The notes: generated by a model from the letters alone, not told the origin. DNA of 64,000 nt from Calditrichia bacterium (GCA_028284905.1 JANQQU010000022.1:248001-312000); one strand, 5' to 3'. Positions 8,668 to 17,295 are shown, numbered from the stretch's first letter. Made by a program: numbers and translations.

Positions 8668-9801
8668 TTATCCTGACATACGTTTTTCCCGGGATTTCAT
8701 ATAGGCCATTGGTGTCTGGTGAGTCAATTTTTTGAAAGCGGTATTAAAAGCGGTTTTCGAATTAAAGCCGGCTTCGAAAGCGATTGCCAGCAGAGTGATG
8801 TTTTCATTTCGGTCCTCGACGGCAAGCATTTTAAATTCGGCTACCCGGTAACTGTTGATAAAATCGAAGAAATTCATCGCAAATTTTTCATTGATCAGCC
8901 GAGAGAGATCGCGGGGATGAATAGCCATTAATTCCGCGAGGTGGGAAAGGGTCAGCTTACTATCCAAATAGGGCTTTTCCGCGGCCATCAGTTTTTCCAG
9001 GCGTTGCTGCAAATTGATCAGCATTTCCTCCGATAAAGAGGAATTCTCATACTTCCGGCGCTGCTCCTCCGGGGGGAGCTTAAATATCTCCTGGCGGGTC
9101 ATGGCGAAATAGGCGAGAATAAAGGTGGTAAAAGAGAGGCAGACCCAGGAAAAATTGTAATTGAGAAAGGAGAGGTTGGGCAAAAACGGTAGATAGGGAT
9201 ACATCGTGACATAGAGCCAGGAAAACCAGGAAAGCGCCGCCAGGGCAAAAAAAGTTTGTAGATATCTAAAGTTTTCCTGGAAAGATGCATGATTGGGCAG
9301 CGCCCGGCGGTGCTCAGCGAGCAAGCGGTAACTGATCCACAAATAAATCGCCATCTGCAGCAATGCGATAAAACTGATGTAGGGCACTTCCCACAAATCC
9401 AAGGTCATCAGGCGACGAAAATAAACTTCCCGGGATTCCAGCAGGTACAGCGCCATCAGGAGAAAGTGTCCGGCAGCCGGGAGGAAGTGCAGCCACCAAC
9501 GGGAAAACCCTTCCACTGGTCTGCTTAGCAAGGTACGGATATAGAAATAGAAAATTGGGCCATAAAGGAGCAGGGGGATGTCTGGCAGTAGAAACAAATG
9601 CGGGTAAGTGCGCCAGATGGAAATACTCTCCGCATAGACCAGCCGGCTGAAGAGAACCAGGGAGATCAAGAGAATGAATACCGCCAAAATACGGTTCGCC
9701 GGACGGTTGCGGTCGCGGATGCGGTTGATTGCCACGGCAAGAATCAGGCCCTGGATAGCGCCGAAGAGGATTAATATTGAAAGGGGCGTGATGCCTGCCA
9801 T
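8668..9801 (-). CDS. Membrane-embedded AraC-family transcriptional regulator
   Basis: A 377-residue protein with about seven hydrophobic helices in the first 245 residues (for example ITPLSILILFGAIQGLILAV, then about 37-57, 69-88, 102-121, 138-160 and two more). These are followed by a cytoplasmic AraC/XylS DNA-binding domain of about 100 residues (LTLSHLAELMAIHPRDLSRLINEKF... through AFEAGFNSKTAFNTAFKKLTHQTPMAY). This layout, a membrane sensor fused directly to AraC helix-turn-helix motifs, is common in Bacteroidota and relatives. It sits upstream of the secreted propeller gene on the same strand, 99 bases apart, and might regulate it; that is inference. The signal sensed is unknown. Start ATG 9801 with GGAG about 11 bases upstream. 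Confidence 0.88.
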   Translation of the reverse strand: MAGITPLSILILFGAIQGLILAVAINRIRDRNRPANRILAVFILLISLVLFSRLVYAESISIWRTYPHLFLLPDIPLLLYGPIFYFYIRTLLSRPVEGFSRWWLHFLPAAGHFLLMALYLLESREVYFRRLMTLDLWEVPYISFIALLQMAIYLWISYRLLAEHRRALPNHASFQENFRYLQTFFALAALSWFSWLYVTMYPYLPFLPNLSFLNYNFSWVCLSFTTFILAYFAMTRQEIFKLPPEEQRRKYENSSLSEEMLINLQQRLEKLMAAEKPYLDSKLTLSHLAELMAIHPRDLSRLINEKFAMNFFDFINSYRVAEFKMLAVEDRNENITLLAIAFEAGFNSKTAFNTAFKKLTHQTPMAYMKSREKRMSG

Positions 9802-10354
9802 AAGAAAATTTCTCCGAAAGTTCTCAGCAATCTACAAGGTCACCGATGTTTTTTACGAATAGCGCAGGATCTAGTTCTAAATTATTTACCTAAAAAACGC
9901 CATTCGGCCCGCTTTTGTTGACAACGCGTATGGATCAATCGTCGAGGGATGATGGCAGCGGCGGATTATAAAAAACGCCTGCAATTCCAGTTCGGATATT
10001 GCTATTAAAGATCTGGAAACATCATTGTTCAAAAAACTTTGGATAGGAGATCACTTTCGTAATTTTCTACAACGCTTTCTGGACAAACCGTAAATTTTAT
10101 TTGCCCTGCTTTATTCCTCCGTTTTAGCGCTCCGCCTCCTGCCTTACAATTTTAACGAACATAAGTTCAATAAAAACAGCAAGCACTTCTGCATTCGACG
10201 CTAGCGGCGAGAATTAGCAGTGAAATTGATTTTTAGTTTGAAAATTACAGCACCGCTTAATCTATATTTTACAAACTCTTAGGATGATTTTGGAAATGAT
10301 GGCATTGAACTTGATAGGTAGTGCATAAGAACAAAACTATCAGGAGGCAATGTC
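9802..10354. other. Long non-coding spacer
   Basis: These 553 bases between the AraC gene (leftward) and the cytochrome gene (rightward) have stops in all frames and no ORF with a ribosome binding site. I saw no convincing repeat, tRNA or terminator. The right end holds the AGGAGG site (10342-10347) used by the GTG start at 10355. An ATG at 10350 opens only a three-codon ORF. Confidence 0.6.
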
Positions 10355-11263
10355 GTGCTAAAGAAAACTTTAAAGTGGATTGGAATTGTTTTAGGAAGTT
10401 TGCTAGGAATATTATTGTTAGTTGGAGGCGCCTTATATTACCAGGGGAGTAATAATATCGACCAAATCTTCGAAGTTGCAGATAGCCGTTTGGTTCTAAA
10501 TATACCTTCGGATTCCGCAGCGGTAGCGGAAGGGAAACGGTTGGCTGTTTCCCGAGGCTGTACGGAATGCCATGGTACGGACTTATCCGGCCAATTACTA
10601 ATCGATAGCCCGGCAATGGCTACTTTGGCAGCGGCAAATTTGACCCCGGGAAAAGGCGGCATTGGAAAAGAATACCAGGACAAAGATTGGATACGGGCAA
10701 TTCGGCATGGATTGAACCGGCAGGGGAGAGCACTAGCAATTATGCCGTCCGTAGAATATTCTCACATCAATGATAGCCAGTTGGGGGCAATGATCGCTTA
10801 TATAAAACAGTTGTCACCAGTGGACAATGAATTACCGGAACGGCGTTTCGGTCCAATTTTTCATCTGCTTAATAATTTTAATGACGAATTCCTGCCCGGT
10901 AGAGTTGTAGTCCATGATCGGGAGAGAAGTGTAGATATTTCTCCGGGAATAACGGTAGCCTATGGCGAATACCTTTCCACCATGTGCCAGGGATGCCATG
11001 GACCGACAATGGCCGGTGGCATTGTCGCAGGTGCGCCGGGATCTCCTCCATCGGCGAATATTACCCCGGATCCGAATCATGGCATTGGCAATTGGGATGA
11101 AGCGGATTTTTTCCGGGCATTACGCAACTATGAACGTCCGGATGGCAGCGAAATTAGCAAAGGGATGCCAGAGTTTGTCGGAAAAATGAGTGATGAGGAA
11201 TTAAAAGCGATTTGGCTCTATCTGCAATCAATCGCTCCTGTTGCCCAGGCGGTTGAACAATAA
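10355..11263 (+). CDS. Membrane-anchored dihaem c-type cytochrome
   Basis: A 302-residue protein with an uncleaved or signal-like hydrophobic helix (about 8-29) and two cytochrome c domains, each with a CXXCH haem site: C69-C72-H73 (CTECH) and C211-C214-H215 (CQGCH). Likely axial methionines lie in AIMPS (Met130) and KGMPEF near the C-terminus. The layout resembles the dihaem cytochromes that pass electrons from periplasmic dehydrogenases, and the haem sites must be periplasmic. The start is GTG 10355, set by AGGAGG seven bases upstream; the nearby ATG at 10350 is out of frame and stops at once. A terminator follows at 11279. The strictosidine-synthase-like gene downstream is on the same strand and also membrane-anchored, but a functional link is only suggestive. 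Confidence 0.92.
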   Translation: MLKKTLKWIGIVLGSLLGILLLVGGALYYQGSNNIDQIFEVADSRLVLNIPSDSAAVAEGKRLAVSRGCTECHGTDLSGQLLIDSPAMATLAAANLTPGKGGIGKEYQDKDWIRAIRHGLNRQGRALAIMPSVEYSHINDSQLGAMIAYIKQLSPVDNELPERRFGPIFHLLNNFNDEFLPGRVVVHDRERSVDISPGITVAYGEYLSTMCQGCHGPTMAGGIVAGAPGSPPSANITPDPNHGIGNWDEADFFRALRNYERPDGSEISKGMPEFVGKMSDEELKAIWLYLQSIAPVAQAVEQ

Positions 11264-11278
11264 AAAGATAGCCGCAGT

Positions 11279-11321
11279 TGCCAGTGGCAGTTTCAATACT
11301 TACTGTCACTGGCACTGTTTT
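11279..11321 (+). terminator. Rho-independent terminator after the cytochrome gene
   Basis: GCCAGTGGCAGT (11280-11291) pairs with ACTGTCACTGGC (11302-11313) around a 10-base loop, with one G-T wobble, followed by the T-rich stretch ACTGTTTT. It lies 16 bases after the cytochrome stop. Confidence 0.75.
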
Positions 11322-11383
11322 CATATTTTCCAAATTTTTAGTATACTCCCGTCCATAGCTCAGAAGATATGCCGGGAGAAAAA

Positions 11384-12457
11384 ATGAGAAAAATCTTATG
11401 CTATTCAGGAATAATCCTTGCCTTACTTCTTCTTTACCTCGTTTTCTGGCCAACGCCGGTTGACCCGGTATCCTGGCAACCTTCAGAAGCTATACCCATG
11501 AGTGGTACGTTTGCGCCGAATGAATATCTGCAAAATACAGAACGGATCGAAATAGCTGATGGACATGGACCGGAAGATGTTGCTGTCGATAGCCTGGGAA
11601 GAATCTACGGCGGCCTTGATGACGGCCGCATTCTTCGTTGTGAAGCAAATGGCAGTGGAATGATGGAGTTTGCGAATACAAATGGCCGCCCATTAGGGCT
11701 TCACTTTGATGCGGCTGGTAATCTGATTGTTGCCGACTCGTATAAAGGGTTGCTTTCAATTGACCCTGCCGGAAAGATAACCGTATTGTCAACCGGCGCC
11801 GAGGGCGTTCCCTTCCGTTTTACTGACGACCTCGATATCGATTCCAGCGGGGTTATATATTTCTCGGATGCTTCTGATAAATTTTTCCAAAAGCAATATA
11901 AGCTGGATTTACTGGAGCACCGTCCAAATGGTCGTTTATTGGCATATTATCCGGAAACCGGGGAAACAAAAGTATTACTAAAAGATCTGCATTTTGCGAA
12001 TGGCATCGCAGTGAGCCCCGACGAATCCTTCTTGCTGGTTAACGAGACCTGGGAATATCGAATTACCCGTTATTGGTTGCGGGGAGAAAAACAGGGACAG
12101 GCGGATATATTTATTGAAGGTTTGCCGGGATTTCCCGATGGTGTCTCTTGCAACGGCAAGGATGTATTCTGGGTGGCAGTGCCAAACCCGCGAAATGCCT
12201 TGATCGATAAACTAGCCGATAGTCCCTTCCTGCGAAAAGTTATTGCCCGACTGCCGGATTCTCTGCAACCTCAAGCGGTGCCATTTTCACTTGTGGTTGG
12301 ATTGGATGTTGATGGAAATATCATTCACAATCTTCAATCGACGAATGGTGAGCCTTATGCCTTCATTACTAGTGTGGAAGAGCATCAGGGGAAGCTGTAC
12401 CTGGGGAGCCTGGAAATGACAGCCATTGGACGGATCGATACTCCCGGAAAATTTTGA
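11384..12457 (+). CDS. Membrane-anchored strictosidine synthase-like / SMP-30 beta-propeller protein
   Basis: A 357-residue protein with one N-terminal transmembrane helix (ILCYSGIILALLLLYLVFWP), then a six-bladed propeller of the strictosidine-synthase/APMAP group. Typical segments are GPEDVAVDSLGRIYGGLDDG, GRPLGLHFDAAGNLIVADSYKG, TDDLDIDSSGVIYFSDAS and LHFANGIAVSPDE...VNETWEYRI, then FPDGVS and a YLGSL near the end. In plants strictosidine synthase condenses tryptamine and secologanin, but bacterial relatives lack the catalytic Glu context and are probably lactonases or arylesterases; the actual reaction is unknown. I chose ATG 11384 because GGGAG (11374-11378) precedes it by five bases; an upstream in-frame ATG at 11369 has no site. 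The catalytic part should face the periplasm. Confidence 0.85.
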   Translation: MRKILCYSGIILALLLLYLVFWPTPVDPVSWQPSEAIPMSGTFAPNEYLQNTERIEIADGHGPEDVAVDSLGRIYGGLDDGRILRCEANGSGMMEFANTNGRPLGLHFDAAGNLIVADSYKGLLSIDPAGKITVLSTGAEGVPFRFTDDLDIDSSGVIYFSDASDKFFQKQYKLDLLEHRPNGRLLAYYPETGETKVLLKDLHFANGIAVSPDESFLLVNETWEYRITRYWLRGEKQGQADIFIEGLPGFPDGVSCNGKDVFWVAVPNPRNALIDKLADSPFLRKVIARLPDSLQPQAVPFSLVVGLDVDGNIIHNLQSTNGEPYAFITSVEEHQGKLYLGSLEMTAIGRIDTPGKF

Positions 12458-12784
12458 TGGCTAATGAGTCAATCTGCTCATCTGCTCATTTACTTACTTA
12501 CCACGCGACAATCCAGCATTAATCATCCATACGCTAAAAAGATGCTCTCACCTTCATTGACAAACATCACGTTAGCAATAGCGGGAAATGCAGTTATTAC
12601 CTTATACTACGAAATTGCTCTTTTAAATGGTCGGCCCGCAAAATTACTAAGGCCATCCTGAAAAACACCTCAAGTTGTTAATCTATAATCTTGACGTAGC
12701 AGTGCTTTTTGAGAAAGATGCCTTCGCTGCTCGATTAGTCTAAGCCTGGGCTTACCCGGAATTGCCCGAGGAGGATTTGCATTT
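12458..12784. other. Intergenic spacer
   Basis: About 325 bases. A 65-codon ORF (12464-12661) has no ribosome binding site, domain or recognisable composition, so I do not call it. The right end carries GAGGAGGA, the ribosome binding site of the next gene. No clear promoter or terminator. Confidence 0.5.
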
Positions 12785-13654
12785 ATGATTGTTTGTAATC
12801 ATTGTAACTCAATGAATAATGCTACCCGCGTTACCTGTATTCGATGTAAGGCGCCGTTAGATGATTCTATTTCCGAATCCTCTAATGTTCGGCAATCGCC
12901 GTTGCGGGTTGTGGGTGGAAAAAAGCCGCAATTCAATGTGCAAAATCCGGTCGAACAGCCTAACATAGACAAGCGTCATGGTGGAGAACAGTATCCATTT
13001 AATCAACCGAATGCGGCTGAAGATAGCACCATGGGTGGTTTCGACAGCGGTGGTGTTGATGTTGATAGTAAAGGGAAACGTAATTTTGTGCTAGCGGTTG
13101 TTGGCATTACCCTCCTGGCGTGTATGGGATTTGTTTGGTATATCACGGATCAAAACAATCAACAGATGAGCCGGGATGCATTTGCAAAGGCGGAAGATCT
13201 TTTTACCCAGGCCAAATACTCCGATGCTTTAAATGCTTACGAAGCATTTATCGTTGAATATCCGCAAAGCGAATTAGTGCCATTAGCAGACATCAAGCGT
13301 GCTGAGATTCGGGGCAGTCTACTGGCGGTTGAGCAGGAACGGGAAGCGCAGCAAAAACGATTACCAGGATTGGTAGATAATGCCATTAGCGCTTTCCAGG
13401 ACAAAAAATACCTGACGCCGGAAGACGATAATGCCATGATATACATTCGGGAAATATTGAAAATTGACCCGGAGAATAAATATATTAATAACATGAAAAG
13501 TAAGATCGTTAGTTTTTATCTGGGGGAAGCCCAAAAAGATGTGAAACGATATCGCTATCGGTCAGCGACTAAAAACTATGAACGCGTTTTGTCGATAGAT
13601 CCGTTAAATATTACGGCAATAGAAGAATTAGGAAAGATAAAAGCAAGAAGATAA
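12785..13654 (+). CDS. Zinc-ribbon, single-TM, TPR-containing protein
   Basis: A 289-residue protein of unknown function with three visible parts. Residues 4-21 form a zinc ribbon with paired cysteines C4-C7 and C18-C21 (VCNHC and TCIRC). A polar linker leads to one transmembrane helix at about 101-121 (FVLAVVGITLLACMGFVWYI). The rest is helical with TPR-like repeats, for example KAEDLFTQAKYSDALNAYEAF and AQKDVKRYRYRSATKNYERVL...DPLNITAIEELGKI. The ribbon should be cytoplasmic and the TPR part periplasmic. Start ATG 12785 follows CGAGGAGGATTTGCATTT. A small membrane-protein gene follows 63 bases later on the same strand. The layout suggests a scaffold; no enzyme signature is present. Confidence 0.75.
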   Translation: MIVCNHCNSMNNATRVTCIRCKAPLDDSISESSNVRQSPLRVVGGKKPQFNVQNPVEQPNIDKRHGGEQYPFNQPNAAEDSTMGGFDSGGVDVDSKGKRNFVLAVVGITLLACMGFVWYITDQNNQQMSRDAFAKAEDLFTQAKYSDALNAYEAFIVEYPQSELVPLADIKRAEIRGSLLAVEQEREAQQKRLPGLVDNAISAFQDKKYLTPEDDNAMIYIREILKIDPENKYINNMKSKIVSFYLGEAQKDVKRYRYRSATKNYERVLSIDPLNITAIEELGKIKARR

Positions 13655-13717
13655 TAGTGCCTGAATTATATCAGGTGCATTCTTTTCACAAGGACGAGAA
13701 ATTCGGTTAAAGGGAAT

Positions 13718-13918
13718 ATGGCCTATCTTGTTTATACATTACTGTTAATGTATCTCGGAACGATTGTAATAATGATTTTATTACTGATGAGAAGTGCACA
13801 TGTCGCCGAGTCTATTAATATTTCACTACAACAAATCAAAGATCAATTGGCAGAAGCACGCTGGAAAACTTTCACTGAAAAGGAAGATGTTGGCGAAGAT
13901 CATTCCCCGGAAAGATAG
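13718..13918 (+). CDS. Small single-TM protein, unknown function
   Basis: A 66-residue protein with a strong hydrophobic helix (about 4-23, VYTLLLMYLGTIVIMILLLM) followed by an amphipathic, charged tail (ISLQQIKDQLAEARWKTF). AAAGGG lies six bases before the ATG. Its position just after the zinc-ribbon/TPR gene on the same strand suggests a two-gene operon. The last 19 bases overlap tail to tail with the GH1 gene on the other strand. No family recognised. Confidence 0.55.
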   Translation: MAYLVYTLLLMYLGTIVIMILLLMRSAHVAESINISLQQIKDQLAEARWKTFTEKEDVGEDHSPER

Positions 13919-15207
13919 GTCTTGATTGCCGCTGCCTTCACCCCTCCATTGCGGCAAATATCAGCAAAAAATAAGCCGCTGCGCCGAATGGTTCTTTCCT
14001 GAGTTTCGAAATCGACTGCGATCAGACCAAACCGGGCACTAACCCCTTCCACCCATTCAAAATTGTCCATTAACGTCCAGTGATAATAGCGCTGAATATC
14101 AATGCCCGCTTCGATGGCCCGGTGTAATTCCGCAAGGTGATCATACGTATATTTTGCCCGAAAAGCATCGGCGCTATCACAAGTGCCATTCTCAGTGATA
14201 TAGATCGGTACCTGGTAACGACGATAATATTTCTCACAAATCCGGTAAATACCTTCCGGATAAATTTCCCAGCCTAAGTCATTAACTGCTGCCCCCTCTT
14301 TAACGGATAACTCTCCAAATAATGTATTCGGATTTAACTTGCCTTTTATGATATCCCGCGAATAATAATTTACGCCGAGAAAGTCGAGATACTTTCCTGG
14401 TTTAATAGATGGATGCTTTTTCAGGGGGAAGCGAATTCGCCCGAGGGACATCCCTTCCAGGAACACTTCCTGAAATAAATGACCATGCAGCCAACTGCTG
14501 AACCTGGAAAGCGGTCCGTTATCTTTCGGATCGAAGATGCGAAGATGATTGGCAACGCCGACTTTTGTGTCCTGAAAACCCATTTTCTGACGCATCCGGT
14601 GTATCAATTTATAAGCGTTAATATGCCCGGCAATCATATGACTGGCGCCCTTGAAATAAGCCGGTTTATCATTCTCAACGCCCGGGGGCCAGGTGCCAAG
14701 TATATAGCCCATGGTAAGGTAGACATTGGGTTCATTGATGGTTGTCCATTCCGCAACAAGATCGCCCAGCTCTTCAACTACCACCCGGGTGAAATTTTCG
14801 AACCAGTTGAGCACTTCCGGATTCGTCCAGGCGCCGGCATCTTCCATCCAGAGCGGGTGTGAAAAATGATGCAGCGTTACCAACGGTTGAATATCCGCCT
14901 CCAGCAATAGTTCGATCTCCCGGCGATAATGAGCGAGTGCATCTTTGTCATACACACCTTGCTGCGGTTCAATCCGGCTCCATTCCAGGCCCATTCGGTA
15001 TACCTGGCAATTGAGCTGCTTCATCAGGGCAATGTCTTCTTCCACGCGTTCCCAATGGTCGCAGGCAACAACCGAGTGACTGCCATCCTGAATCTTACCC
15101 AGTTCCGACCAGCGATACCAGTTATTGTTGCGATCGCCACCTTCTATCTGCAATGCGGCTGTTGCGGTGCCGAGGCGAAAGTTTTCCGGAAATTTAAATG
15201 GTTGCAT
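13900..15207 (-). CDS. Family 1 glycoside hydrolase (beta-glucosidase/beta-galactosidase)
   Basis: A 435-residue GH1 enzyme, the usual length for the family. It cleaves terminal beta-linked glucosyl or galactosyl residues by a retaining mechanism. Visible motifs are FRLGTATAALQIEGG at the N-terminus, TINEPNV with acid/base Glu159, YITENGT with nucleophile Glu339, and HWTLMDNFEW in the aglycone region. No signal peptide, so it is cytoplasmic and acts on imported oligosaccharides. I used ATG 15207, close to the start of the fold. A TTG at 15249 is in frame, and its TTGA overlaps the stop of the upstream kinase gene, so translational coupling from that codon is an alternative. Pairing with a galactokinase-like gene suggests beta-galactosides, but specificity cannot be read from the sequence. 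Confidence 0.92.
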   Translation of the reverse strand: MQPFKFPENFRLGTATAALQIEGGDRNNNWYRWSELGKIQDGSHSVVACDHWERVEEDIALMKQLNCQVYRMGLEWSRIEPQQGVYDKDALAHYRREIELLLEADIQPLVTLHHFSHPLWMEDAGAWTNPEVLNWFENFTRVVVEELGDLVAEWTTINEPNVYLTMGYILGTWPPGVENDKPAYFKGASHMIAGHINAYKLIHRMRQKMGFQDTKVGVANHLRIFDPKDNGPLSRFSSWLHGHLFQEVFLEGMSLGRIRFPLKKHPSIKPGKYLDFLGVNYYSRDIIKGKLNPNTLFGELSVKEGAAVNDLGWEIYPEGIYRICEKYYRRYQVPIYITENGTCDSADAFRAKYTYDHLAELHRAIEAGIDIQRYYHWTLMDNFEWVEGVSARFGLIAVDFETQERTIRRSGLFFADICRNGGVKAAAIKTYLSGE

Positions 15208-15245
15208 ATGAAATTCTCTGTTGTAATTGCGTAAAATATTGGTTT

Positions 15246-16337
15246 TCAATTGTTTGAATGAGTGATGCAGGCGCCGGGATCAACGTTGACTATAAATCCT
15301 TTCGCCCCAATGCTTTCCAGCGCCTCTACAACTTCCTCTTGCTTGCCCGGAGCGAGGATTACAATGGTGCCACCTCCGCCAGAACCGTTGATTTTAGCGC
15401 CAAGTGCGCCGATCGATAAGGCAATAGCGATCATTCTGTCGATGCGCGGCACCGTGATGCCGAGATGATGCTGTAATTCGAAATGATGTTGATTCATCAA
15501 CGTGCCAATTTGCTTTAAATCTGGTTGGGGAATCTGGAATAATTTAAGCGCTGCTTTTGTATAATAATGATTCTGAACGGCAGCGATGAAAAATGGCCGA
15601 AGCGTTTTTGGCAACAAGGGGGATAGGTTTGATAATTCATCCGGATGGGTTGCCTGCAGAGAAAATAACGGGCGTTGCGCTTTAATAATTTTTTCCGCTA
15701 GAAAGACATTCCTTTTAATATTGGAAAGCACTGCCAGTGTTTCTTTTGGCGCGCGGGCATCACCAAGTACCAGGCCATCCAGTTGAGAAGGGAGAGGCAC
15801 TACTGAAAATGGCTCAGCAGTATCAATATGAAGCAAACCACCGCAGCCGATGGTATAATGATCCATCATGCCACCAGGCTCACCGTGCTCTTTTACTTCT
15901 GCTTCATAAGCGAATTGGGAAAGTGCTTCCGGAGACACTACCCGGTCTCCCCCAAAATAATGCAGCAACAGCTGACCCCAGGCGATAGTCATAGCACTGG
16001 AACTTGAGGCGCCGGCATTTATGGGAATATTACTGCGAACAGTGATGTCCAAGCCATGAACGGGATGACAGTTGTGTCGACGCAGCACTCTTAGCATAGC
16101 GCCGAGATAATCGCGCTTTTCCAATTTCTCAAAAGTTTCCGTGATGTTAATTGTGCGACGTTTGCCAATATCTGGCATATCCAGAACAAACTCGTTGCGC
16201 TCATTTGGCCTAGCGTGCATCTCCAGATGACGATTAATGGCAGCAGCAATTACCGGCAAGCCCAGGTAATCCTGATGTTCACCGAAAAGGCAAACCCGCC
16301 CCGGTGCGCGGGAAATAACTGCTGCAGAATGCGTCAT
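15246..16337 (-). CDS. GHMP-family sugar kinase, galactokinase-like
   Basis: A 363-residue cytoplasmic kinase. Three GHMP motifs are present: the substrate-side SRAPGRVCLFGEHQDYLG (about 9-26), the ATP loop IPINAGASSSSAM, and the C-terminal INGSGGGGTIVIL. The first motif resembles galactokinase (GEHxDY) but has LGLPVIAAAIN after it, where galactokinases have a longer Gly-rich stretch, so it may phosphorylate galactose or a related sugar. The open frame extends to 16565, but those 76 extra residues overlap the transposase gene and look non-coding; ATG 16337 has GAGAG upstream and fits the family start. Its TGA stop abuts or overlaps the alternative TTG start of the GH1 gene, so the two form an operon, plausibly for release and phosphorylation of a hexose. 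Confidence 0.87.
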   Translation of the reverse strand: MTHSAAVISRAPGRVCLFGEHQDYLGLPVIAAAINRHLEMHARPNERNEFVLDMPDIGKRRTINITETFEKLEKRDYLGAMLRVLRRHNCHPVHGLDITVRSNIPINAGASSSSAMTIAWGQLLLHYFGGDRVVSPEALSQFAYEAEVKEHGEPGGMMDHYTIGCGGLLHIDTAEPFSVVPLPSQLDGLVLGDARAPKETLAVLSNIKRNVFLAEKIIKAQRPLFSLQATHPDELSNLSPLLPKTLRPFFIAAVQNHYYTKAALKLFQIPQPDLKQIGTLMNQHHFELQHHLGITVPRIDRMIAIALSIGALGAKINGSGGGGTIVILAPGKQEEVVEALESIGAKGFIVNVDPGACITHSNN

Positions 16338-16458
16338 TAAGAATGCTCTCAGTTCACGTTTCACAAATTCGCAGCTAATATATGCAAACTGATGCACATA
16401 TGGAATGGAGCAGGGAAAAATAGCGGCGATAGTTAATGATTTGTAAGAGGATGCACCT

Positions 16459-16914
16459 TTATTTCCATAAATCGCTTTCCTGGAATGTAATCGCATGTTC
16501 TTGCAATAATCCGGTATATTCGCTTTCAAATTTCCAACATTGGTGATGAATTTTTTGCCGCTCAATATATCTGGATACCTGTGCTAAATCCTTGTATCCA
16601 ACAGAAAAAACGCCATACCCGGTTTGCCAACGAAAAAGAGTAGGGAGGTTAAAAGTACGATTTATCCACCCGGATGAATAAGCCTTAACATCTCTGACCA
16701 TGGATGCTGTAGAATATGCTGTTTTGATATCCATTAAAATATGGACATGATCGCTAGTGCCATTAACGCAGTGTGCGAAACCGTATTTGTTGTTGATGAC
16801 CCGAGCGATATATTTATGCAGGCGCAGCTCCATATCACCGGGCTGGATGATCTTCTGTCGGTATTTTGTTCCGAATACGATGTGTAGGTAGTGCCGGGAG
16901 TAACTGTGAGCCAT
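16459..16914 (-). CDS. REP-associated tyrosine transposase (RAYT, IS200/IS605-like TnpA)
   Basis: A 151-residue Y1-type single-strand transposase, a normal length for the family. It begins with the typical SYSRHYLHIVFGTKYRQ, has the metal-binding HxH as DHVHILMD, and a catalytic-Tyr region GYGVFSVGYKDLAQVSRYIERQKIHH. The start is ATG 16914, with GGAGAAGGAG just upstream; an ATG at 16932 is in frame but is part of that leader. No TnpB partner is present. Two kinds of hairpin repeat lie in the 570 bases upstream. This layout matches domesticated RAYT genes, which are linked to the spread of REP sequences, more than an active insertion sequence. The enzyme appears intact. Confidence 0.9.
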   Translation of the reverse strand: MAHSYSRHYLHIVFGTKYRQKIIQPGDMELRLHKYIARVINNKYGFAHCVNGTSDHVHILMDIKTAYSTASMVRDVKAYSSGWINRTFNLPTLFRWQTGYGVFSVGYKDLAQVSRYIERQKIHHQCWKFESEYTGLLQEHAITFQESDLWK

Positions 16915-16927
16915 TTGTTCTCCTTCT

Positions 16928-16948
16928 CCCACTCCTGCATGGAATGAG
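16928..16948. repeat. REP-like hairpin repeat X, copy 1
   Basis: CCCACTCCTGCATGGAATGAG, an imperfect hairpin immediately upstream of the RAYT gene. The same element, in perfect form, occurs at 17165-17185. Confidence 0.6.
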
Positions 16949-17068
16949 TTATGATTAAGGTTTCTAAGGGGCGTCTCTAAAGGACCTTGTTCTATTTTAT
17001 TCTATAATTGCATTTACGAGAGGATTTTTAGAATCTTTTTCAAAGGAGTTGACATTTACCAATACGAT

Positions 17069-17135
17069 TACTAATCACTAAGCCCGTCAGGGCGCCCCAA
17101 GTTAGTCCAGGACGTTAGTCCAGGCTGGATGTCGG
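17069..17135. repeat. REP-like repeat Y, copy 1
   Basis: A 67-base element running from TACTAATCACTAAGCCCG to GCTGGATGTCGG, containing GGGCGCCCCAA and a small hairpin GGAC-GTTA-GTCC. It matches copy 2 (17230-17295) over nearly its full length with scattered differences, and resembles a third copy at 43487. Confidence 0.75.
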
Positions 17136-17164
17136 GAGAGTATAAGTCATTGATTGCTCGTATG

Positions 17165-17185
17165 CCCATTCCTGTACGGAATGGG
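17165..17185. repeat. REP-like hairpin repeat X, copy 2
   Basis: CCCATTCC-TGTAC-GGAATGGG, a perfect 8-bp stem with a five-base loop. It is followed about 20 bases later by the palindrome GGGACGTCCC. Related to the X copy in front of the RAYT gene. Confidence 0.65.
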
Positions 17186-17229
17186 TTTGGTTGGTTTTAA
17201 TGAGGGACGTCCCTGCGGGATTTTTAAAT

Positions 17230-17295
17230 TACTAATTCCAAGCCCGAAAGTGCGCCCCAAACTAGGCCAGGACGTTAGTCCAGGCCGGGCGTCGG
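17230..17295. repeat. REP-like repeat Y, copy 2
   Basis: A 66-base near-copy of the element at 17069-17135: TACTAATTCCAAGCCCG, then GCGCCCCAA, CCAGGACGTTAGTCCAGG and GGGCGTCGG. Lies 161 bases from copy 1 in the same orientation. Confidence 0.75.

Noticed and set aside
10350-10361. ATG start for the cytochrome at 10350
   Set aside because: That frame reads three codons and stops; GTG 10355 with AGGAGG is the true start.
12464-12661. 65-codon ORF after the strictosidine-synthase-like gene
   Set aside because: No ribosome binding site, no recognisable domain and protein-like composition is poor.
16338-16565. N-terminal extension of the GHMP kinase
   Set aside because: It overlaps the RAYT gene and lacks kinase-like sequence; the family start is ATG 16337.
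16459-16914. Complete IS200/IS605 insertion sequence
   Set aside because: No TnpB and no matched left and right ends around the gene; only the REP-like hairpins are present.
16928-17295. CRISPR-like array
   Set aside because: Repeats are of two kinds, imperfect and unevenly spaced, with no cas genes; the RAYT/REP reading explains them better.
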